A DNA stretch of 5,048 nucleotides from an uncultured Alphaproteobacteria bacterium (GTDB lineage Bacteria > Pseudomonadota > Alphaproteobacteria > Rhizobiales > Ancalomicrobiaceae): assembly GCA_937892955.1 (NCBI GenBank), contig CALBKH010000001.1, positions 1-5,048 of the forward strand, given 5' to 3'. This document shows positions 1 through 5,048 of this stretch, piece by piece; the stretch's first letter is position 1, and every line of letters begins with the position of its first letter. The notes beneath the pieces are model-generated. The model worked only from the letters and a program-made list of their open reading frames with translations. It was not told the DNA's origin and did no database searches. A program made the position numbers and the translations under genes.

Positions 1-30
1 GGTGGCAATCTCCTCAGGCGAAACGCTCAT
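1..30 (-). CDS. Start of a further gene, 10 codons only (partial)
   Basis: The minus strand reads ATG at 30-28, giving MSVSPEEIAT, and continues past the window edge. The start overlaps the TGA of the preceding small gene as ATGA, a common translational-coupling arrangement, with no strong independent Shine-Dalgarno sequence nearby. Too short for a product call; its existence rests on the overlap geometry and shared orientation. Confidence 0.5.
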   Translation of the reverse strand, partial: MSVSPEEIAT

Positions 31-287
31 CCGTGATTTTCAAAACGGACTCTCAACAGCTGCGCGTCCGAAAGAGGCGCCTCGTCGAGACGAAGCGTCA
101 TGACCTCGAAACCGGTCCGGCTGACCGCGACGGTGTACTCGAGCTGGGCGGAGAGCTTGCCGTCGTCGGTCACGACCGTCCATCCGTCGCTCGTCGTCGA
201 GACCCGACGGTTCCTCTGGTTCACCATCGACGCGATGGTGAAGACCATTCGGGGCGGCTCTCGTTCGTGCGTGACCGCCGTGATCAC
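27..287 (-). CDS. Small hypothetical protein, start uncertain
   Basis: Unrecognised gene. From GTG at 287 it encodes 86 aa, soluble, with no signal peptide, membrane segment or cysteine. It looks like a small alternating strand/helix protein: TTSDGWTVVTDDGKLSAQLEYTV (31-53) resembles two beta strands, and PLSDAQLLRVRFENHG closes it. It follows the DUF2493 gene in the same orientation with a 69-base gap. Its TGA overlaps the next ATG (ATGA), which supports it as a real operon member. The start is weak: GTG 287 has no clear Shine-Dalgarno sequence, and the ATGs at 248 and 227 would remove 13 or 20 residues. The frame is open back to 356, immediately after the DUF2493 stop, and reads plausibly as coding (RTFAHSSRDLINLASG), but it contains no ATG, GTG or TTG. 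A non-standard start (CTG at 299) or a frameshift is possible. Confidence 0.6.
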   Translation of the reverse strand: MITAVTHEREPPRMVFTIASMVNQRNRRVSTTSDGWTVVTDDGKLSAQLEYTVAVSRTGFEVMTLRLDEAPLSDAQLLRVRFENHG

Positions 288-356
288 ACCCGAGGCCAGG
301 TTGATAAGGTCACGCGACGAATGCGCAAATGTCCGCTTCGGGTGGAACTGCGGCTC

Positions 357-1283
357 TCACGCGCCGCCCTTGCCGAACCGGTAGATCGGGATCCCGAGCT
401 TGCGCGCCTTGTCGGCGAGGTTGTCCTGGATACCGGTGCCGGGGAAGACGACGACGCCGATCGGCAGGACGGAGAGCATCTGGTCGTTGCGCTTGAACGG
501 GGCGGCCTTGCCGTGCTTGGTCCAGTCGGGCTTGAAGGCGACTTGCGGAACCTTGCGGATGTCGGCCCAGCGGGCGGCGATCTTCTCGGCCCCCTTCGGC
601 GAGCCGCCGTGCAACAACACCATGTCGGGGTGCTTGGCCAGGATCTGATCGAGCTTGGCGAAGATGCTCGCGTGGTCGGCGGTATCGCCGCCGGTGAAGG
701 CGATCTTCGGCCCGGCGGGCACCATCACTTCGGTCTCGGAGCGACGTTTGGCGGCGAGGAAGTCGCGGCTGTCGACGACGGCCGAGGTGAGGTTGCGATG
801 GGAGACCATCGACCCGACGTGCGGACGCCAGAATGAGCCGGTGTGGCGCTCGTGGTGCTCCGCAGCCTGGTCGCGCATCAGTTCGAAAGCGTCACGGCGT
901 TCGATCAGGGTCTGGCCTTCGGCGATCAGTCGTTCCAGTTCGACCGAGCGCACCTCGCTGCCGTCCTGTTCGCCCTGCGAGCGACGCTGCGCCGCCTCGT
1001 TCCCGTCGAGTTCGCCTTCGATCCGCCGACAGGCGCGGTGGAAGAGATTGACGGTCGACCAGAGGAGATCGTCGAGGTCGGGTTCGAGGCGGGTGTCGGC
1101 GAGCGTCGAGATCAGGGCGTCGAAGATGTCGGCGATTGCACCGGCGACGCGGGAGCCTTCGGGAAGTGGACGAGGATCGGGCTCGTCCTGGAAGGGGCGC
1201 CAGCCGTAGAGCTGGAGCTGGGTGAGGAAATGATCGGTGGGAGAGGCGATGTGATGGGGGTCGAAGTCGTCGTGCCCGCTCAT
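357..1283 (-). CDS. DUF2493 (YspA/cpYpsA-related SLOG) domain protein
   Basis: Complete 308-aa protein. The C-terminal domain (about 192-303) is a DUF2493/SLOG Rossmann-like fold. The first strand ends in KIAFTGGD (193-200). A glycine loop and helix follow, with HGGSPKGAEKIAARWA (225-240), the aromatic segment KPDWTKHGKAAPFKRND (251-267), and the second glycine motif VVVFPGTGIQDNLADKAR (277-294), then the final strand GIPIYRF. SLOG proteins are thought to bind nucleotides or nucleotide-derived ligands; some act as sensors or processing enzymes in conflict systems. The N-terminal region (1-190) is of unknown function. It is acidic and mostly helical, with a charged, possibly coiled-coil segment at about 110-147 followed by GSFWRPHVGS. 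Homologues with this layout are common on alphaproteobacterial plasmids and islands near strawberry-notch and Toprim genes, as recalled and not searched. The start is set by a GGAG site six bases upstream. The biochemical role is unknown. Confidence 0.9.
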   Translation of the reverse strand: MSGHDDFDPHHIASPTDHFLTQLQLYGWRPFQDEPDPRPLPEGSRVAGAIADIFDALISTLADTRLEPDLDDLLWSTVNLFHRACRRIEGELDGNEAAQRRSQGEQDGSEVRSVELERLIAEGQTLIERRDAFELMRDQAAEHHERHTGSFWRPHVGSMVSHRNLTSAVVDSRDFLAAKRRSETEVMVPAGPKIAFTGGDTADHASIFAKLDQILAKHPDMVLLHGGSPKGAEKIAARWADIRKVPQVAFKPDWTKHGKAAPFKRNDQMLSVLPIGVVVFPGTGIQDNLADKARKLGIPIYRFGKGGA

Positions 1284-1289
1284 GGGATG

Positions 1290-1293
1290 CTCC
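1290..1293 (-). promoter_or_regulatory. Ribosome binding site of the DUF2493 gene
   Basis: The minus strand reads ACGGAGCATCCC followed by ATG. GGAG is six bases from the start codon, near-ideal Shine-Dalgarno spacing. This decides the start at 1283 against the in-frame starts further upstream, which would extend the protein by up to 153 low-complexity residues through the RIME-like palindrome. Confidence 0.75.
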
Positions 1294-1374
1294 GTCGGTT
1301 GGACCGCGCCCTCGCGGCCTTGATGGCGACGAAGCTCACGGAAGCGGACGGACCTGCACCCGGCGCCTTTCTCG

Positions 1375-1421
1375 CGCATGATCCGTTCCCGAAACCGGAT
1401 TCCACTTTCGGGAATCATGCG
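1375..1421. repeat. RIME-like rhizobial intergenic palindrome
   Basis: Imperfect inverted repeat. The left arm CGCATGAT (1375-1382) plus TCCCGAAA (1387-1394) pairs exactly with the right arm TTTCGGGA (1406-1413) plus ATCATGCG (1414-1421). That gives 16 base pairs interrupted by a 4-base bulge (CCGT, 1383-1386), with an 11-base loop. The GCATGATCC...CCGAAA...TTTCGGGAATCATGC style closely resembles the short mobile palindromes (RIME-type elements) scattered between genes in Rhizobium, Sinorhizobium, Brucella and relatives. It lies 92 bases upstream of the DUF2493 start and, if transcribed, would fold into a stable hairpin. Family assignment is from memory of the motif, without alignment. Confidence 0.72.
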
Positions 1422-1447
1422 TACCCGCCGGGCCGGAGCAACGCGGA

Positions 1448-1467
1448 GGACGGCGACGGACGGCGAT
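1448..1467. repeat. Two tandem copies of a 10-bp unit (GGACGGCGA + C/T)
   Basis: GGACGGCGAC is followed directly by GGACGGCGAT. The two copies match at nine of ten positions, and the 10-bp period is close to one helical turn, as in some paired protein-binding sites. There are only two copies and the composition is GC-rich, so chance is a serious alternative. Confidence 0.35.
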
Positions 1468-1508
1468 CTTACCTCGCGATGCAAAGCCCGAAGGGCGGCG
1501 GAAGATCG
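1464..1508. other. Possible nested stem-loop in the intergenic gap
   Basis: The outer stem CGATCTT (1464-1470) pairs with AAGATCG (1502-1508). Inside it, GCCC (1486-1489), GAA and GGGC (1493-1496) form a tight inner hairpin. No T-run follows on either strand. It could be an mRNA leader structure or nothing: short complementary segments are frequent in GC-rich sequence. Confidence 0.25.
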
Positions 1509-1641
1509 TCGGCCGCAGCCGTTGCCGGACCGTCCCGACCGTCGAGCCGATCGCCCTCTCGAAAGGCCGAGACGCGGTCCCTCCGACCAGGGAACAAGCC
1601 CGCGGGCACGACGACGACACCCCTCCCCTGCCCCATCCCGC

Positions 1642-2679
1642 TCACGGGACCCGGGTCCTGAATCGTTCGGCGTCGTCCCCGACGAGTTGCGTCCGGATCC
1701 AATCCCCCAAGCCACTCGCTCCGTAGCTGCAGAGATCTTCATTGAAGTCCCCGAGCCTCGGCACCAGGATCACCGCTTCGATTCCGAGCGCCATCGCCCG
1801 GTCGAGCAATCGCGTGCAGGCGCCCTCCCCGGCCGGGTCACGGTCGCGGAGCACATAGAGGCGGCGACAGGTTGCCGGAAGACGGACGGCCGCGAGGTGT
1901 GCCGCCGAGAGCGCGGCGATCACCGGAAGGCAGGGCAGAGCCTGTCGGATCGAGAGCACCGTCTCGATACCTTCACCGGCCGCCAGCACGTCGTCCACCA
2001 CCCCGAACCTGACGGCATTCCCGAGGAGATCGCCCATCGCCTTCCTCGGCGGATCGATCGCGGCCTTGTCCGATCCGTCGGCAGCGAGCCACGTGCGATG
2101 AACGCCGGTGAGCCGACCATCGAGATCGGTGACGGCGGCGATCAGCGCCGGGTGAGCTTCGGTCGGGCCGGTGTCGGGTCGCCACCAGCAACGGGGATGG
2201 AAGCGCAGGCTTTCAGTGCCGGAGAGATCGGTGAGACCGCGGGCATGTAGGTAGGTCTCTGCGAGCGTTCCACCGATCGGCTGCGACATGCGGAAGAGTC
2301 GGCGGGCGGCCTCCACCGACCGCGCCGGAGACAGTGCTGAGCTCGGTCTTTGCTGTGCCGATCCAACCTCGCCCCGCGCGTCCCCGAGAAACCTCCGGGC
2401 CTCCGTGACGACATCGGCGAAACGGGTCAGCCCGAGCGCCTCACGGACGACGTCGAGGAGATCACCGTGTTCACCGCTCGCGGCATCGCACCATTTTCCG
2501 GCGCGTCCACGGGCGTCGTCGAAGAGCCGAACGAACATCGAGCGGCCCGGCGTGTTGCGGGCGTCGCCGACCTGCCAGTAGCGGCCCTGTCGGCGACCGT
2601 TGGAGAGATAGAAGCGGCACACCGCCTCGGCACGACGGGCCAGACGATGCGCCAGTTCCGAAGCGTCAGGCCGGGCCAT
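1642..2679 (-). CDS. Toprim-domain, DnaG-like primase-type protein
   Basis: Complete 345-aa cytosolic protein. Residues 1-100 resemble the N-terminal part of plasmid and phage primase-like proteins (DUF7146 type), with the segments RYWQVGDA and KWCDAASGEHGDLLDVV. The latter resembles the end of a DnaG zinc-binding domain, but I see no CxxH/CxxC cysteine cluster. Residues about 228-318 form a Toprim fold: AGEGIETVLS carries the expected catalytic glutamate (E236), and LRDRDPAG carries the DxD metal-binding pair (D279, D281), followed by DFNEDL (311-316). Toprim domains catalyse or regulate phosphoryl transfer on nucleic acids in primases, topoisomerases and nucleases. The context favours a primase-like or accessory DNA-processing role. 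The ATG shares its A with the helicase TGA (TGATG), and GAGG lies at 2687-2690, seven bases upstream, so the start is well supported and coupled to the helicase. Product family is confident; enzymatic activity is inferred. Confidence 0.9.
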   Translation of the reverse strand: MARPDASELAHRLARRAEAVCRFYLSNGRRQGRYWQVGDARNTPGRSMFVRLFDDARGRAGKWCDAASGEHGDLLDVVREALGLTRFADVVTEARRFLGDARGEVGSAQQRPSSALSPARSVEAARRLFRMSQPIGGTLAETYLHARGLTDLSGTESLRFHPRCWWRPDTGPTEAHPALIAAVTDLDGRLTGVHRTWLAADGSDKAAIDPPRKAMGDLLGNAVRFGVVDDVLAAGEGIETVLSIRQALPCLPVIAALSAAHLAAVRLPATCRRLYVLRDRDPAGEGACTRLLDRAMALGIEAVILVPRLGDFNEDLCSYGASGLGDWIRTQLVGDDAERFRTRVP

Positions 2680-2681
2680 CA
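2677..2681 (-). promoter_or_regulatory. TGATG stop-start overlap coupling helicase and Toprim genes
   Basis: Read on the minus strand this is TGATG: the helicase stop codon TGA and the Toprim start codon ATG share one base. A GAGG Shine-Dalgarno-like sequence (2687-2690) lies inside the end of the helicase gene. This arrangement typically allows terminating ribosomes to restart on the next gene, which implies one mRNA and balanced synthesis of the two proteins. Confidence 0.8.
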
Positions 2682-5048
2682 GGAGGCCTCGCGCTCGGTG
2701 ATGCGGCGGATCGGATAGGCGTCGAGGAGCCGGCCGAGGATGTCGATGCCACCCGCGTCGGTGGGAACGAAGAACCGCAGCTTCCACGAGATGATCTCGG
2801 TGAAGAGGCCGTAAGCACGCAGCCGGTCGCGCATCGCCTCGGTGAAGCCGACAAGCTCGATGCGATGGGCCCCCATGACGCGCACCCTGCGCAGTTGGAG
2901 GTCTTGCTCGAGGTCGAGGTTGGTTCGCCCCTCGATCAGCGCGGCATGGGCCGCCGCAGGTGAGAGTGTCGGAGCATCCGTCGCGGTCACGGCTGCGGCC
3001 CAGGCGGGCGAGACGCGGCGCCCGATGATGCGCTCGCCGTCGTCGGTCTGGAGGCGATAGACCCGAGTCGACTCGTTCGGCAGGCGCTTCCACACCGGCA
3101 GCAGGAGCCCGGCGACGAAGTGGAGCGTCGTCTCCGCGAAGGGCGGCGTCGCCAGCACTTCCCTTTTCCAGGCGAGGGCGAAGGTCTCGCGGTCGGCCGG
3201 CTCCCACCGGCTCTCGGCCATCGCGGTCCGCGAGACCGACGGGCTCTCCATCGGCCGGATCAGGCGGACGCGTCGCTCGATCTCACCGTCGTCGAGCATC
3301 AGCGACGGCGCTGGGATTTCCACGGCGGCGCGACCGGAGCGCTCGTTGACCAGCAACCGCGCGCCGTCGCCTCGGGTGAGCGCGAGGGCGTCGTCGAGCG
3401 ACATCGGCCGATTGCGGCGGCGTTCGGTAATGGTGAGCAGTCGGGTCTCGGCGCCGGTTGCCGGGTGGGTGTAGATGGTCTTGCGATCGGTGACGACGAA
3501 GCTCTCGGCCGTCAGCGTCTCGAGCCCGAGATCGTAGACGCCGCTGGCGATCGCGCCCTGGACCCGCGCGTCGAGCAACTGCTCGAAGGCGGTGAAGAGG
3601 ATGGACTGGAGCTCGAGGGTGAGCGCCAGCAGACGGTTCAGGAAGGTGGTGATCGGTGGCAACTCGTCGCGCAGGCCGGTCTCATCGGTGAGGCGGAGCC
3701 CGGTCGCCGTCTCGAAATCCTCGAGCGAGCAGCCCTCGATCTTGCCGCGCACGATCAACCGATAGAGCTGGCGCAGCGCATCACGGGCATAGGCGCTTTC
3801 GAGGTTGTCCTCCGGGCGGAACATGCCCTGACCGCCGGTCTGGCGCTGGCCGCGCGTGATGGCGCCGAGCGTGTCGAGCCGGCGAGCGATGGTCGAGAGA
3901 AACCGCTTCTCGGCCTTCACGTCGGTGGCGATCGGTCGAAACAGCGGCGGCTGCGCCTGATTGGTCCTGTTGGTGCGGCCGAGCCCCTGGATGGCGGCGT
4001 CCGCCTTCCAGCCGGGCTCGAGCAGATAGTGGACGCGCAGGCGCTGATTTCGTGCCGCGAGGTCGGCGTGATAGCTGCGCCCGGTCCCTCCGGCATCGGA
4101 GAAGACGAGGATGCGTTTGCCGTCGTCCATGAAGGCGGCGGTCTCGGAGAGATTGGCGGACGGGGCGCGGGTCTCGACGGCGAAGCGATCACCCTTGCGG
4201 ACGATGCGGCGGGAGCGGCCGGTCACTTCGGCGACCTTCTCGATGCCGAAGCGCTGAACGATCTGATCGAGGGCTCCCGGCACCGGCGGCAGGCTCGCCA
4301 GATGCTCGATCAACTCATCGCGCCGGGCGACCGCCTCGCGGCTCTCGACCGGCTGGCCGTCGCGATAGACCTGGCGCGAGGCGAGATTGCCCTCGCCGTC
4401 GGTGAAGGGTTCGTAGAGCTGAACCGGGAACGAGTGGGCGAGGTAGTCGAGGACATATTCCCGCGGCGTGATGTCGACGCGAACGTCGTTCCATTCATCC
4501 GTGGGGATCTCGGCGAGGCGACGCTCCATCAACGCCTCGCCGGTCGAAACGATCTGGACGACGGCGGCATGGCCCGCCTCGAGATCGCGGTCGACCGCTG
4601 CGATCAGCGTCGGCGTCTTCATCGAGGTGAGGAGATGGCCGAAGAAGCGCTGCTTGGCGCTCTCGAAGGCGGAGCGCGCGGCCGACTTCGCGCGGGCGTT
4701 CAGCGTGCCCTCCGAGCCGGTGATGTTGGCGGCCTTCATCGCCGCATCGAGATTGCGGTGGATGATGGCGAAGGCGCCGGCATAGGCGTCGTAGATGCGG
4801 CGCTGCTCGTCACTCAGCCGATGCTCGAGCAGTTCGTATTCGACGCCTTCAAAGGAGAGCGAGCGCGAGGTATAGAGGCCGAGCGCGCGCAGATCGCGGG
4901 CGAGTACCTCCATCGCCGCGACGCCGCCGGCTTCGATCGCCTCTACGAACTCGGCCCGGGTGGCGAAGGGGAAATCCTCCCCGCCCCACAGGCCGAGCCG
5001 TTGGGCATAGGCGAGATTGTGCACCGTGGTGGCGCCGGTCGCCGAGAC
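2679..5048 (-). CDS. Strawberry-notch family SF2 helicase, C-terminal part (5' end outside window)
   Basis: This is the last 789 codons of a large gene. The frame is open to the window edge and ends at TGA (2681-2679). Numbering from the edge, residues 2-4 are the SAT helicase motif (VSATGAT), followed by the typical strawberry-notch LGLWG stretch, so the edge cuts near the end of the first ATPase lobe. FGIEKVAEVTGRSRR (about 267-281) leads into the second lobe, with VFSDAGGTGRSYHAD (315-329) and the arginine-finger motif VI QGLGRTNRTNQ (354-364), then KRFLSTIARRLDTLGA. Residues from about 500 to the end form a C-terminal tail that ends in basic and aromatic segments. Walker A and DExx motifs would lie beyond the edge. 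The family comprises ATP-dependent SF2 helicase-like proteins. In bacteria they occur on phages, plasmids and conjugative elements, often as very large proteins that may also carry a methyltransferase domain. The role here is inferred to be DNA remodelling or protection of a mobile element. The GTG at 5024 lies inside the conserved domain and is not the real start. Confidence 0.93.
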   Translation of the reverse strand, partial: VSATGATTVHNLAYAQRLGLWGGEDFPFATRAEFVEAIEAGGVAAMEVLARDLRALGLYTSRSLSFEGVEYELLEHRLSDEQRRIYDAYAGAFAIIHRNLDAAMKAANITGSEGTLNARAKSAARSAFESAKQRFFGHLLTSMKTPTLIAAVDRDLEAGHAAVVQIVSTGEALMERRLAEIPTDEWNDVRVDITPREYVLDYLAHSFPVQLYEPFTDGEGNLASRQVYRDGQPVESREAVARRDELIEHLASLPPVPGALDQIVQRFGIEKVAEVTGRSRRIVRKGDRFAVETRAPSANLSETAAFMDDGKRILVFSDAGGTGRSYHADLAARNQRLRVHYLLEPGWKADAAIQGLGRTNRTNQAQPPLFRPIATDVKAEKRFLSTIARRLDTLGAITRGQRQTGGQGMFRPEDNLESAYARDALRQLYRLIVRGKIEGCSLEDFETATGLRLTDETGLRDELPPITTFLNRLLALTLELQSILFTAFEQLLDARVQGAIASGVYDLGLETLTAESFVVTDRKTIYTHPATGAETRLLTITERRRNRPMSLDDALALTRGDGARLLVNERSGRAAVEIPAPSLMLDDGEIERRVRLIRPMESPSVSRTAMAESRWEPADRETFALAWKREVLATPPFAETTLHFVAGLLLPVWKRLPNESTRVYRLQTDDGERIIGRRVSPAWAAAVTATDAPTLSPAAAHAALIEGRTNLDLEQDLQLRRVRVMGAHRIELVGFTEAMRDRLRAYGLFTEIISWKLRFFVPTDAGGIDILGRLLDAYPIRRITEREAS

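Larger units (their letters stand above)
1284..1641. other. 358-bp intergenic region between Toprim and DUF2493 genes
   Basis: No convincing gene is seen here. The minus-strand frame upstream of the DUF2493 start is open through the whole gap, but its translation is rich in Arg, Ser and Gly and has no recognisable domain, as expected of stop-poor GC-rich DNA. The region holds a RIME-like palindrome (1375-1421), a 10-bp-period double repeat (1448-1467), a nested stem pair (1464-1508), a perfect 10-bp palindrome GCCCGCGGGC (1598-1607) and a short stem over the Toprim stop codon (1636-1649). None of these hairpins is followed on the minus strand by a clear T-run, so I do not call an intrinsic terminator. 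I could not find a convincing -35/-10 pair, although a promoter for the DUF2493 gene would be expected in this gap if that gene is independently transcribed. Confidence 0.65.

Noticed and set aside
33..836. Long plus-strand open frame antisense to the small gene and the DUF2493 gene
   Set aside because: Shadow of the minus-strand genes. It is rich in Arg, Gly, Asp and Val, has no domain, and the opposite strand has clear DUF2493 motifs.
1336..1620. 94-codon minus-strand frame in the gap
   Set aside because: Its translation crosses both arms of the palindrome, is Arg/Ser/Pro-rich, and has no supported start or domain.
1598..1649. Hairpins after the Toprim gene as an intrinsic terminator
   Set aside because: GCCCGCGGGC and the TCCCG/CGGGA stem are short, and no T-run follows on the minus strand; the second also overlaps the stop codon.
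843..1661. Plus-strand open frame of 272 codons
   Set aside because: Antisense to the DUF2493 N-terminal half and running through the non-coding gap. It has no recognisable motif and is explained by few stops in GC-rich DNA.
1284..1742. 153-residue N-terminal extension of the DUF2493 protein
   Set aside because: Low-complexity Arg/Ser/Gly-rich translation passing through the RIME-like palindrome and into the Toprim gene. A good Shine-Dalgarno sequence supports ATG 1283 instead.
1378..2250. Plus-strand open frame of 290 codons
   Set aside because: Antisense to the Toprim domain, where the minus strand carries the catalytic motifs; it starts inside the palindrome.
2680..3207. Upstream extension of the Toprim frame into the helicase gene
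   Set aside because: Out-of-frame overlap with the conserved helicase C-terminal tail. The TGATG overlap and GAGG site fix the start at 2679.
5022..5024. GTG as the start of a 781-aa helicase
   Set aside because: It lies inside the conserved VSATGAT...LGLWG block, and the frame stays open to the window edge, so the gene is 5'-truncated by the window.

Overview
The window looks like a GC-rich alphaproteobacterial accessory region, probably from a Hyphomicrobiales (rhizobial-type) plasmid, integrative conjugative element or genomic island. Three things suggest this: the gene content (a strawberry-notch helicase, a DnaG-like Toprim protein and a DUF2493/SLOG protein), the strongly GC-biased codon use, and a RIME-like intergenic palindrome of the rhizobial type. 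The assignment is inferred from protein families and sequence style. No rRNA, tRNA, CRISPR array, transposase or replication origin is visible.

All convincing genes lie on the minus strand, so transcription runs from high to low coordinates. In that order: (1) the 3' part (789 codons) of a strawberry-notch family SF2 helicase, cut by the window edge at 5048 and ending at 2679; (2) a complete 345-aa Toprim-domain, DnaG-like primase-type protein at 1642-2679, whose ATG shares one base with the helicase stop codon; (3) a 358-bp non-coding gap at 1284-1641 with a RIME-like palindrome and smaller structured or repeated sequences; (4) a complete 308-aa DUF2493 (SLOG-fold) protein at 357-1283 with a good ribosome binding site; (5) a small unrecognised gene of about 86 codons at 27-287 with an uncertain start; (6) the first ten codons of a further gene at 1-30, joined to the small gene by an ATGA overlap.

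The helicase and Toprim genes are almost certainly translationally coupled. The DUF2493 gene, small gene and edge gene form a second, fairly tight run that may be transcribed from within the gap or by read-through. Helicase plus primase-like Toprim protein suggests DNA processing during entry, establishment or protection of a mobile element. The SLOG protein probably binds a nucleotide-derived ligand. No enzyme activity can be proved from the sequence. The plus-strand open frames, and the long upstream extensions of the minus-strand frames, are judged to be GC-driven shadows.
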